DNA of 64,000 bases from the NCBI RefSeq assembly GCF_000308375.1, contig NZ_BAFQ01000006.1, positions 50,546 through 114,545 on the forward strand. The letters run 5' to 3'. Shown piece after piece: positions 56,029 to 63,520 of this stretch. Origin of the DNA: Nocardia aobensis NBRC 100429 (GTDB lineage: Bacteria > Actinomycetota > Actinomycetes > Mycobacteriales > Mycobacteriaceae). Position 1 is the stretch's first letter. Every line of letters starts with the position of its first letter. Both the position numbers and the translations under genes were made by a program. The notes under the pieces were generated by a model. That model had not been told where the DNA came from, ran no database searches, and worked only from the letters and a program-made list of their open reading frames with translations.

Positions 56029-57146
56029 GCAAATCTGATCACCGGACGGTGATTCCTGCTCGTAAGTTTGATCACCGTATGGTGACCCTCGCTCGTGAGG
56101 CGGTTGGCCTCACGCAGACTGCTTTGGCGCATAAGGTCGGCATTTCCCAAGCCTTCATATCGAAAATCGAGAATGGGTTTGAGATACCGACACAAGTGCT
56201 GCAGGACGAGATCGCGTCGGCATGTGGAGTTCCCTCGGAGTTTTTCGAGCAAAGCGAAGGAATACTCGGGGAAAGTCTGGTCGACCTATATCATAAGAAG
56301 CGCCTCACTCTGCCGGCCAAGCCATTGAAGAAGGCAAATGCGATAGCGAACATTTGCCGAAACGAGGCTACGCGGCTGCTTCGTACAGTGGAATTCGAGG
56401 ATTCTGCACCATTCCCAAACTTCCCTATCCATGAGCGTGCGCCCGAAGAAATAGCGCAGGCGGTGAGGGCTCTGTGGCGTATTCCTGCAGGTCCTCTACC
56501 CAATTTGATCGCTCTCATCGAGGCTGCGGGCATTCCAGTGTACGTAGTCGATCTTGAGCATGAGAAATTGTCGGCGATGTCGATGCCGGGACCCGCTGGA
56601 ATCCACGTTATTGTGTTGAATAAACGTCTGCCGCCTTCTGCTCGTCGCTTTGCTTTGGCTCACGAGTTGGGCCATCTTACGATGCATTCGGGCCAGCCTG
56701 GTGATGACATGGAGCATGAGGCGGATAGGTTCGCTTCTGCATTTCTCATGCCACAGGAAGATATCCGCCGAGATTTTTCAAATCTCAAATTTTCGATGCT
56801 CGGAAATTTAAAGATGAAGTGGCGTGTATCTTTTGCAGCTCTTATTTATCGTGCGCACGCTATCGGTGCAATATCGAGCACGCAATATCGCAACTTGAAT
56901 ATCCAGCTTTCTAAACTTCCGTCTGGTCGAAAAACCGAGCCGGGGGAATTTGCGGAAGAAGAGCCGCGGCTTTTGAGGCATGTTTTGGAGCATTTCGAGT
57001 CAGATCTTGGGTACACGCGCGATGAGCTGCAGCAGCTGCTTTTGGTGACGCCCGAGCGGCTCTCCGTGCAGTACTTCGGTGAGGCGTTCGTTCCGCGCCC
57101 GGTCTCAATAAATAGGCGCCTTCATAGCGTGTCCATCACAGGCTGA
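56025..57146 (+). CDS. XRE HTH fused to ImmA/IrrE metallopeptidase
   Basis: A 373-residue fusion. Residues 15-75 form a Cro/C1-type HTH (FDHRMVTLAREAVGLTQTAL, then VGISQAFISKIENG). A middle helical region leads to an M78-type zinc protease: ARRFALAHELGHLTMH gives HExxH with His213, Glu214 and His217, and MEHEADRFASAFLMP supplies the third ligand. In ICEBs1 and phages, ImmA cleaves a repressor to release excision; fused forms also act in toxin-antitoxin-like pairs. The GTG start overlaps the upstream stop; an ATG at 56079 would cut into the HTH. Two palindromes lie in its first codons. GC is lower than in neighbouring genes. Confidence 0.85.
   Translation: MSKSDHRTVIPARKFDHRMVTLAREAVGLTQTALAHKVGISQAFISKIENGFEIPTQVLQDEIASACGVPSEFFEQSEGILGESLVDLYHKKRLTLPAKPLKKANAIANICRNEATRLLRTVEFEDSAPFPNFPIHERAPEEIAQAVRALWRIPAGPLPNLIALIEAAGIPVYVVDLEHEKLSAMSMPGPAGIHVIVLNKRLPPSARRFALAHELGHLTMHSGQPGDDMEHEADRFASAFLMPQEDIRRDFSNLKFSMLGNLKMKWRVSFAALIYRAHAIGAISSTQYRNLNIQLSKLPSGRKTEPGEFAEEEPRLLRHVLEHFESDLGYTRDELQQLLLVTPERLSVQYFGEAFVPRPVSINRRLHSVSITG
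56038..56085. promoter_or_regulatory. Twin palindromes in the start of the XRE-ImmA gene
   Basis: ATCACCG-GA-CGGTGAT (56038-56053) and TCACC-GTAT-GGTGA (56072-56085) have centres 33 bp apart, three helical turns. They encode the repeated DHR residues but look like operator half-site pairs that the HTH could bind to control its own gene. Confidence 0.5.
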
Positions 57147-57765
57147 GCAATAGCCTTCACCAGCCTGGACTCTGCAGTGGTGGGGTGTCGGCTTGGCCCT
57201 GTCTGTGGCCGGGATGCGTTTTGAGTGGGCTGGCTTTCCCGCCTGCCCCATAGGGCCTGCCTTTCTCGCGTAGAGGCTCCGGGGTCAAGGGTGGGCGAAT
57301 GCCCATCAGCGAAGCTGACGCGTAGCGCCCTTGAGGCTGGAGGGGCGCGGGATCACAATGCAGGCCGACCACAGCCAGGGCCACGCGGCCGGAGGTCGCG
57401 CATCACCCACAGCTCAGCTGGCGATTGGTTCGAAGGGGATTGGCGAAGGTGACACGAGCCGTGGACCGGGCTGGGTGTCAGCGGCTTCATGATCGACTGC
57501 GGGAGAGCAAGTCGGGGACGGCAGGCGTGGTGCCCAGCACTGCCCTCGTTGATGAAAGTGGCCGGATAGGAATGGCCGGCGTTCTACCCCGTCGCCAGAG
57601 CGGCGCCGACGCGCCCGACGCGCCCGCTTGCCGCAGCCTGCGTAGGCGGGCGGTTGCGCGGCGCCGCGTGGCGGCGCTGCTCGGCGGCGCGAAGCGCCGC
57701 CCTTGATCTTATATAGCCAAATTCGGCAACGACCGGCCAAAGGTGGGCCGACCGATCAAACCGGC
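57147..57765. other. 619-bp gene-free structured region
   Basis: The frames here (75-108 codons on both strands) overlap one another and have no family-like sequence, so I call none. The DNA is rich in small stems: TGGGC-GAAT-GCCCA (57292-57305), TCAGC-GAA-GCTGA (57306-57318), and GCGCCC/GGGCGC (57325-57348) follow directly on each other. A rolling-circle origin, single-strand origin or structured RNA is possible. Confidence 0.4.
57683..57701 (-). terminator. GC hairpin downstream of the PP2C gene
   Basis: Perfect 8-bp stem GGCGGCGC-GAA-GCGCCGCC, 65 bp beyond the PP2C stop. It lacks a U-run; actinomycete terminators often do. Confidence 0.5.
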
Positions 57766-58557
57766 CTACGTCGTAGCGATGACCAAAGTCTTGTCATCGT
57801 GCCGCTTGGCGCGGGGCTCGATTCGCCCGTTCGGGTCGTCCTCGGCTTCCCATCGGTGGCATTCCGTCAGGAGACGCTGAAGGCTGTCGGCGTCGTACCC
57901 GGCTAGATGGGACCAAGGAAGGTGCAGCGCGGCAAGGCAATTTGCCGCTCCATCGGTTGCGAGGGCTATCCACGGAACGTCATCGGCTTGGTAGCTGCCG
58001 CTGATGGCGTGATCGGCGGCGGTGGGATCTGCCTCGGCGATCCAGTAGCCGTCTGGGCGATTTCGGTGCTCCCGCTGTCTGCGTTGGAGCGCTCGCAGAA
58101 TTTCGCGATGGTCGTCGTCGTAGCCGCTGCCTGCCCTCAGCCGTTGGCGGTATGTACGCGATTCGTCCAGGTCCAACCTGGATAGCCGGTCATCCGTGAT
58201 CACCGTGTACGAATCGTTCGGGCCTCCAACGACTATGAGCGAGTCGCCGAGTAGCAGGGTCTCGATGGTGTTGCCCCGGTGCCGCACGATCGCAACTGTG
58301 CTGGATGGTGCGTGCCCCGGCACGAGGGCGAGGTCTTCGGCCACGGTCCGAATCGCATCGGCCAGGACGGTGCGCAGTTCAACCTGTGCGGTGAGCCGGT
58401 CACGGAGTCGACGCCCCAGCGCATCGACGTACGCGCCAGCGCCCGGCGCATCTGGGTCGAACGAAGTGGCCCCGTCGAGAACTATCGCGTAGTCGCAGGC
58501 GGTGAACACGCGATCTTCCGCGGAGCTTTCTTGCAGCTGCGCTGTAGCGAGTTTCAT
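57766..58557 (-). CDS. PP2C-type phosphatase-like protein
   Basis: A 263-residue protein with the PP2C metal-binding landmarks: AEDRVFTA near the N-terminus, VLDGATSF (motif 2 Asp-Gly), LLLGDSLIVV (motif 5), IALATDGAAN (motif 8) and HDDKTLVIA near the C-terminus (motif 11). All metal Asp residues appear present, so Mg/Mn-dependent serine/threonine phosphatase activity is plausible. It has no TM, HAMP or sensor domain. Its ATG overlaps the stop of the HTH gene upstream (58554-58557), so the pair is coupled. No kinase gene is seen in the element. It could dephosphorylate the HTH partner or a host target. Confidence 0.82.
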   Translation of the reverse strand: MKLATAQLQESSAEDRVFTACDYAIVLDGATSFDPDAPGAGAYVDALGRRLRDRLTAQVELRTVLADAIRTVAEDLALVPGHAPSSTVAIVRHRGNTIETLLLGDSLIVVGGPNDSYTVITDDRLSRLDLDESRTYRQRLRAGSGYDDDHREILRALQRRQREHRNRPDGYWIAEADPTAADHAISGSYQADDVPWIALATDGAANCLAALHLPWSHLAGYDADSLQRLLTECHRWEAEDDPNGRIEPRAKRHDDKTLVIATT

Positions 58558-59387
58558 GCCTGCTCCGTATACGGGCCGACGATGATCCGGCTGTCGGTAA
58601 CCGCAAAGTCCGCATCAAAGTCGCACTCGACCACACCATCCACAAGGCTGCTGCTCGGATCGAAAACGCGGGCGAGGTTGCTGCCCAACCACGTTGCAAC
58701 CCCGAGGGAGCCGATACTGGTGATGCCGGCAATGTGGACGATGACGCGCTCGCCGTCGATCCGCCGAGAGAAGTACCCGATATCCGTGCGGACCGCACTG
58801 TCACGCCGGTACGGAGAACGGTGCCGGTCTCCCGTCCGAGCGTCGGTGATCCACCATCCGTCCTCGTCTCGTTCGAAGTCCAAGAATGGGTCTCCATCGA
58901 GGAGGTTCCGGGCAACGGGTGCTGACTTCGGTCCGCAGATGATGACGCAATCCCCCGCCGGCGGTTCGGCGCGGTCGGGGTCGATCGGAAATGGTTCGAC
59001 GGCCAAGGACAGCTGCGTGAGGATGCCCTCGACGGCAAGCTGTGTTGCTTGATCGTTGGCGTCGAAGAAGGGCCGCTCTCGGCCTTCCTCGAGCCCGAGC
59101 CGGCGCGGGATGCCGACTGCCACCGGTCCAACACCGAAGAATGCGCGCTCACGCCTCGGTGCGGACGAACGAATCTGGCTGATACGCCCCTTGGTGATGC
59201 CGAGTCGTTCGGCGATCTCGGTATAGCTCAAGCCGCCCTGGTGGGCTTCCTCGATCGCAGCTTTCCGCAGCCGCGCCAGCTCGGTGGCTCGCTGCTGGTA
59301 CTCGATCATCAGCTCTGCCGCTCGTAGGCCGCGCCGGATCGGGTCCGGGTCGTTCCGGACTTTTTCGAACTCGTCGGCGGTAGCCAT
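58554..59387 (-). CDS. HTH protein with GPK-type C-terminal domain
   Basis: A protein of 277 residues. A helical segment (LMIEYQQRATELARLRKAAIEE) leads into a sigma-70-region-4-like HTH, GLSYTEIAERLGITKGRISQI. The C-terminal domain of about 140 residues starts CVIICGPKSAPVARNLLDGDP and continues with GWWITDARTGDRHRSP, IGYFSRRIDGERVIVHIAGI and LVDGVVECDFD. I have seen this domain arrangement in streptomycete regulators but cannot name it; it may sense a ligand. Starts at 59417 (ATG), 59393 (GTG) and 59387 (ATG) are open; AAGGGG fits the last two best. It is coupled to the PP2C gene and divergent from the Cys-rich and rep genes. Confidence 0.78.
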   Translation of the reverse strand: MATADEFEKVRNDPDPIRRGLRAAELMIEYQQRATELARLRKAAIEEAHQGGLSYTEIAERLGITKGRISQIRSSAPRRERAFFGVGPVAVGIPRRLGLEEGRERPFFDANDQATQLAVEGILTQLSLAVEPFPIDPDRAEPPAGDCVIICGPKSAPVARNLLDGDPFLDFERDEDGWWITDARTGDRHRSPYRRDSAVRTDIGYFSRRIDGERVIVHIAGITSIGSLGVATWLGSNLARVFDPSSSLVDGVVECDFDADFAVTDSRIIVGPYTEQA

Positions 59388-59448
59388 GAACACGAGTTTA
59401 GAGCCCCTTGACGACATGTGGGTATGAGGCGTACCGTCTTATTTATCC

Positions 59449-59503
59449 CCCCTAAACCTTGCCATCGAGAAACGTTGATTCGAGAGTTTAGGGGCCATAA
59501 ACA
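59449..59503. promoter_or_regulatory. Divergent promoter with TTTAGGGG inverted repeat
   Basis: CCCCTAAAC (59449-59457) and GTTTAGGGG (59486-59494) form an inverted repeat with a 28-bp gap. The right copy lies between a possible -35 TTGATT (59475-59480) and -10 TAAACA (59498-59503) of the rightward genes. A related GAGTTTAGAGCC lies at about 59394 in the leader of the HTH gene. Confidence 0.5.
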
Positions 59504-59529
59504 GTAGAGATACCGACCAGGGGGTCACG

Positions 59530-59898
59530 ATGCAGGCTCTGAAATCGATGACGAACAACCTTCGCCCGTCTCGTCTGAATCCTGCGGGGCGGTGTGTGAA
59601 TTGCCTTACCTTGCAGTGTGATTCGGCTCGCTGCATCGCCTGGTATGCGGGTTCAGTGTGGGAGGTCTGCGAGCGGTGCGGTGGCACCGAGTACGTCGAT
59701 GGTCACATCGATCCGGAAACGGCGTCGGAGCGCTGCGACTGCATCCACGGCCTGACCGAGGCGGGGGAGTCGTCGCGGCCGCTGGCTGACGTGGTCGCGC
59801 TGTTCCCGGAGCCGGTGGCGAAGGCTCCTGCTCCCACGGTGGTCTATGAGTCCTGGCCCGCTGGTGGCGGTGCTCCGGTGCGCTGGACGGGTCGGTGA
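59530..59898 (+). CDS. Small Cys-rich protein A of the element
   Basis: A 122-residue protein, unknown. Cysteines are spaced CVNCLTLQCDSARC, then VCERCGGTE and CDC, with a conserved W before the second group. This gives two probable zinc-binding clusters. The same spacing recurs in the next gene, so the two look like tandem paralogues. It has no TM segment. The C-terminal third is Pro/Ala-rich. It lies first in the rightward unit leading to rep, behind the TTTAGGGG promoter region. A role as a replication or regulation accessory is inferred from position. Confidence 0.72.
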   Translation: MQALKSMTNNLRPSRLNPAGRCVNCLTLQCDSARCIAWYAGSVWEVCERCGGTEYVDGHIDPETASERCDCIHGLTEAGESSRPLADVVALFPEPVAKAPAPTVVYESWPAGGGAPVRWTGR

Positions 59899-59904
59899 TC
59901 AAGT

Positions 59905-60312
59905 ATGAGCGGCAACGTGGTTTCGTTCCCGGTCCGCTCGGCTGGGCCGTTGCGTCCTCCGCGGTTGACGTTTGCCCGGATGTGCATCTGGTGCGGCGGC
60001 CGGGACTGCGACGCTCCCGATTGCGTGCAGCTGCATGAGGTTTCGGAGTGGGTCGTGTGTCGTCATTGCCACGGCACAGGCGAAGGGTTCAAGGCGGGCC
60101 CGCATGGTTGCACGTGCGCGTTCGGGCTGGTTCTCGTGGCTCCGCTGATCCAGCGTCGACGCGCTCTGATCCCTGGCCCGAATCCCCTGTACACGGTCGA
60201 TGAGGGGCACTGGTCGGCCTACTTCCATCGCAAGTACGCCAGCGAACCAATCGATCAAGGCAGCTTCGTTGCGGTGCCGACGCCGGTGGCCGCGGAACAG
60301 GTGGCCCTATGA
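59905..60312 (+). CDS. Small Cys-rich protein B of the element
   Basis: A 135-residue protein that parallels its neighbour: CIWCGGRDCDAPDC, EWVVCRHCHGTGEG and CTCAFG align with the same cysteines, and the VVCRHCHGTG part resembles a DnaJ-type zinc finger half. The second half (HWSAYFHRKYASEP) differs. It begins 6 bp after the first paralogue, and its stop overlaps the rep ATG as ATGA. Co-expression with Rep is therefore certain if the promoter is upstream. The function is unknown. Confidence 0.75.
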   Translation: MSGNVVSFPVRSAGPLRPPRLTFARMCIWCGGRDCDAPDCVQLHEVSEWVVCRHCHGTGEGFKAGPHGCTCAFGLVLVAPLIQRRRALIPGPNPLYTVDEGHWSAYFHRKYASEPIDQGSFVAVPTPVAAEQVAL

Positions 60313-62042
60313 CCGTGGATGCGTCGCTGATGACTCCCGCTGGCCCTGTCACCGGGGATGGTGATGGGGCTTCGGCCCGTGAGACGGCGGCTGAGCGTCG
60401 CTCGCATCTGAACATGCTGGAACTCGCTGAGGCGACGGCGGACAAGTTCGGGGAGTGCCGTCGCCCGATCCCGATGTACAGCGTGAATACCGAGACCGGC
60501 AAGTCGGAATACGTTGGCGCACCGTGTAAGTCGACGCTGGCCAGTGTGTGCCCGTCCTGCGCTGCTCGGGCTCATGCGCTGCGGGTGCAGCAGGCCCACG
60601 AGGGCTGGCACATCGAAACCGAACCGGTCGACCTCAAACGTGATCCGACCGAGCAACAGCTGGATTTGGTCAAGGCCCGCGCGAGCATGATGGACGACTA
60701 CCAGGCGGCCAAGGCGCGTAACGACATCGACATGATGGACGGCATCCGCGAGGTCGTGGCCGATCTGGATGCGGAGCTCCGGGGAACCGGTGTGCGCGGT
60801 CGTCTTCCGGCGCTGGATCCCGAGCCGAAATCGGAGCGCAAACGGTCGACCCGCCGCCGCCAGGACGTGCCCGACCTGCCTCGCAAGAAGGTCAGCAAGT
60901 CCACGATCGGACGGCAGTACGCGGGCAAGTACCGGCCCTCGATGTTCATCACGCTCACCCTCGGCTCGTACGGGCACGTGCACCGTGACGGAGCGGTGAA
61001 CAGCAAGGGCAAGCCCTGTGGTGACGGTGCGCCGATCGACCCGGACACCTACGACTACCAGCGTGCCGCCCGTGACATCGTGTTCTTCCCCGCCTTGTTC
61101 GATCGGTTCGTCCAGAACTACCGGCGTGCCACCGGCCGCGATATCCAGTACTTCGCCACGGTGGAGCCGCAACGGCGGGGAGCTCCGCACATTCACATGG
61201 CGGTCCGCGGTACCGATCCCCGGGCGCTGATTCAGGACATCGCCGCGGCGACCTATCACCAGGTGTGGTGGCCGCACTTCGACCCGGAAAACGAGCAGTA
61301 CACCGACGGGCACATGCCGGTCTGGGACTACTCGGCCGGCACTTTCGTCGATCCCGATACCGGCGAAGAACTGCCCTCCTGGGATGACGCCCTCGAAGTG
61401 CTGGACACCGTGGATGACCTCGAACCGGCGCACGTGGTGCGCTTCGGCGAGCAGATCGACCCGAAGGACATCCGGGGCGTTCTCGGTGGCACCGAGGAGG
61501 CGGCGCGCCATGTCGGCTACCTGACGAAGTACCTCACCAAGTCGATCAGTGAGGTGATCGAGCCCCAGACCGATCGTGCTGCACGCCATTACGACCGGCT
61601 TCACGCGGAGCTCCAGAAGGTGCCGTGCTCGCCTCAGTGCGGTATCTGGCTGCGCTACGGCATCGTCCCCAAGGGCGCCAGCGACAAGACCCAGCCGGGC
61701 CGCTGCAAGGGCAAAGCCCACCGCAGAGACACCCTCGGCCTGCGCGGTCGCCGCGTCCTGGTGTCGCGTCGCTGGACCGGCAAGACGCTCCCGGATCACA
61801 AGGCCGATCGCGCGGAGTTTGTTCGGCAAATGCTCGCAGCGGTCGGTATCGCCAAGGCTGACCCGTCGCGGCTGATCGTGAGACCGGTGGAGCGCGGGGA
61901 CAAGAACGTGCCACCGCGTGAGCACCTGATCATGGCCGCTGTCGCTCGGCGGCTCAAATGGCGCAGTGAATACGACATGGCTTGCCTAAACGCGAGCCCA
62001 CCAGGCGCACAGCAACTTCCGGAAATTCAACTGGCGGCATAG
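60309..62042 (+). CDS. Rolling-circle replication initiator (RepSA-like)
   Basis: A 577-residue replication initiator of the type found in pSAM2-like integrative elements. It has an N-terminal Cys cluster (CKSTLASVCPSC), motif 1 MFITLTLGSYG, the HUH motif APHIHMAVRG with His294 and His296, and motif 3 GYLTKYLTKS with Tyr404 or Tyr408 as the nicking residue. That is the order of HUH endonucleases, so it would nick the element's double-strand origin and start rolling-circle replication after excision. The ATG overlaps the stop of the Cys-rich gene. xis follows after 12 bp. Confidence 0.9.
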   Translation: MTVDASLMTPAGPVTGDGDGASARETAAERRSHLNMLELAEATADKFGECRRPIPMYSVNTETGKSEYVGAPCKSTLASVCPSCAARAHALRVQQAHEGWHIETEPVDLKRDPTEQQLDLVKARASMMDDYQAAKARNDIDMMDGIREVVADLDAELRGTGVRGRLPALDPEPKSERKRSTRRRQDVPDLPRKKVSKSTIGRQYAGKYRPSMFITLTLGSYGHVHRDGAVNSKGKPCGDGAPIDPDTYDYQRAARDIVFFPALFDRFVQNYRRATGRDIQYFATVEPQRRGAPHIHMAVRGTDPRALIQDIAAATYHQVWWPHFDPENEQYTDGHMPVWDYSAGTFVDPDTGEELPSWDDALEVLDTVDDLEPAHVVRFGEQIDPKDIRGVLGGTEEAARHVGYLTKYLTKSISEVIEPQTDRAARHYDRLHAELQKVPCSPQCGIWLRYGIVPKGASDKTQPGRCKGKAHRRDTLGLRGRRVLVSRRWTGKTLPDHKADRAEFVRQMLAAVGIAKADPSRLIVRPVERGDKNVPPREHLIMAAVARRLKWRSEYDMACLNASPPGAQQLPEIQLAA

Positions 62043-62054
62043 GAGGGAATAGAG

Positions 62055-62273
62055 ATGGATACCAACGAGCAGGAAACGTATCTGCGGGCGAAGGACTGCG
62101 AACGGTTGACCGGAATTCCGGAGGCTACTTGGCGGTGGTGGGCGCACGTCGGCTACGGCCCGGAGAGCTTCAAAATGGGGCCGCGTCGGCGGGTGTGGAA
62201 GAAGTCCACCGTTCTCGCCTGGATCGCGGAGCAGGAGCGCGCCACGGTGCGGGGTGGAAAGGCGGCCGCGTGA
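62055..62273 (+). CDS. Excisionase-type HTH protein
   Basis: A 72-residue MerR/Xis-like HTH protein: YLRAKDCERLTGIPEATWRWW then FKMGPRRRVWKKSTVLAWI, the layout of the excisionase/DNA-binding family. It would bend att DNA and bias the integrase toward excision. The ATG has a strong AGGAGGGA element. It lies between rep and int, and its stop overlaps the int ATG as TGATG, as in other actinomycete integrative elements. Confidence 0.88.
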   Translation: MDTNEQETYLRAKDCERLTGIPEATWRWWAHVGYGPESFKMGPRRRVWKKSTVLAWIAEQERATVRGGKAAA

Positions 62274-63520
62274 TGGCTGTCCGCAGAAATGCCCGCTCGG
62301 GCGTAGAAGACCGCTGGTACAAGACGGTCACCAAGGTAGACCCGGTGACCGGGGCCAAGACCCGAGAGCGGGTGAAGTCGCAGAGATACGGCAGCGGCAA
62401 GCGCTGGAGGGCTCGATACGTCGATCCCAACGGGGTGGAACGCGCGCAATCGTTCGCGACGAAAGTCGAGGCACAGAAGTACCTCGATGGCGACGTGACC
62501 ACGAAGGTTGTCACGGGGACATGGGTTGACCCGGATCGAAGTGGCGTTCTCTTCGGTGTCGTGGCTGAGAAGTGGTATGCCACAAAGAAATTCCGCAAAC
62601 CGAAGACGGTGGCCGGATACCGATCCCTGCTCGACACGATCGTGTTGCCCCGCTGGCGTGAAGTGCCGCTGCGGGATATCGAGTTCGAGGACATCCAAGA
62701 GTGGGTCGTGCTCCTGTCGCAGTCCGGCGGCGTGCGGTTCGAGGGTCGCGGACTGTCGGCCTCGCGGGTCATCCAGTCCTACCAGGTGTTCAACCAGGTG
62801 TTGAAGTTCGCGATCAAGTCGAAGCGGCTGGCGACGAATCCGGCCGTGGAGGTCGAACTGCCCTCGATGCTGTCGGGGGAGCGGCGCTACCTCACGCACT
62901 TGGAGGTGTTGCAGCTCGCGATGGCCGCCGGCCGATTCCGTCCGCTGGTCTTCACCCTCGCGTACACCGGTATCCGGTTCGGTGAGGCAACGGCGCTGCG
63001 AACCGCGGATATCGACCTGAGCGATCGGCGTATCCGCGTCTCGCGTTCGGCAACCTTCGTGCGAGGTCAGGGCACGGTGGAAACCGACACGAAGAACCAC
63101 ACAACTCGGGTGGTGCCGGTGCCGGACATCCTCGCCAAAGAATTCGGCAACCTGCTGGAGGGGCGCGAATCGGATGCTCTGGTGTTCCCGAGTCGGAAAG
63201 GTGGCTACCTAGAATCGGCGGAATTCCGGTGGGTGTTCGATCAGGCGATCGACGCGACCGGGCTCAAGGGTGTGGTACCGCATGGGCTTCGTCACACAGC
63301 CGCCTCGCTGGCGATCAGTGCCGGGGCCAATATCAAGGTCGTTCAGCGGATGCTCGGCCACAAAACGGCCATGCTCACCCTCGATCTGTATGGGCACCTG
63401 TTCCCGGATGACCTCGACACCGTGGCGAAGGGCATGGACGCGGGCGCGAATGCCGCTGCGGACCAACTGCGGACCATGCGGCTCAACGAGGGCCAACATG
63501 ACCAGCGAGATAGCGCCTGA
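62273..63520 (+). CDS. Tyrosine site-specific integrase
   Basis: A 415-residue tyrosine recombinase. An N-terminal arm-binding part (RWRARYVDPNGVERAQSF) precedes the SAM-like core-binding domain (WYATKKFRKPKTVAGYRSLL) and the catalytic domain: Arg235 (TGIRFGE), His337 and Arg340 (HGLRHTA), His363 (LGHKT) and nucleophile Tyr373 (LDLYGHL). All residues are intact. The frame is open from 61982 but the ATG at 62273 overlaps the xis stop. Its own stop codon touches the first base of attR, and an arm-site repeat lies within its 3' end. It targets tRNA-Ser(TGA). Confidence 0.95.
   Translation: MAVRRNARSGVEDRWYKTVTKVDPVTGAKTRERVKSQRYGSGKRWRARYVDPNGVERAQSFATKVEAQKYLDGDVTTKVVTGTWVDPDRSGVLFGVVAEKWYATKKFRKPKTVAGYRSLLDTIVLPRWREVPLRDIEFEDIQEWVVLLSQSGGVRFEGRGLSASRVIQSYQVFNQVLKFAIKSKRLATNPAVEVELPSMLSGERRYLTHLEVLQLAMAAGRFRPLVFTLAYTGIRFGEATALRTADIDLSDRRIRVSRSATFVRGQGTVETDTKNHTTRVVPVPDILAKEFGNLLEGRESDALVFPSRKGGYLESAEFRWVFDQAIDATGLKGVVPHGLRHTAASLAISAGANIKVVQRMLGHKTAMLTLDLYGHLFPDDLDTVAKGMDAGANAAADQLRTMRLNEGQHDQRDSA
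63457..63474. repeat. Right arm-type integrase site candidate
   Basis: Perfect copy of the 18-bp sequence at 55246-55263, in the same orientation, inside the 3' end of int and 45 bp from attR. A third TGCGG follows two bases after the next AC pair. Confidence 0.6.

Noticed and set aside
57414..57740. Possible genes of 93-108 codons in the gap between the ImmA and PP2C genes
   Set aside because: Overlapping frames on both strands, low-complexity Arg/Ala composition, no ribosome-binding site, and a strongly structured DNA background.
60255..61925. 556-codon frame antisense to rep
   Set aside because: Shadow of the GC-rich rep gene; Arg/Val/Asp-rich without motifs, while the sense frame has complete HUH motifs.
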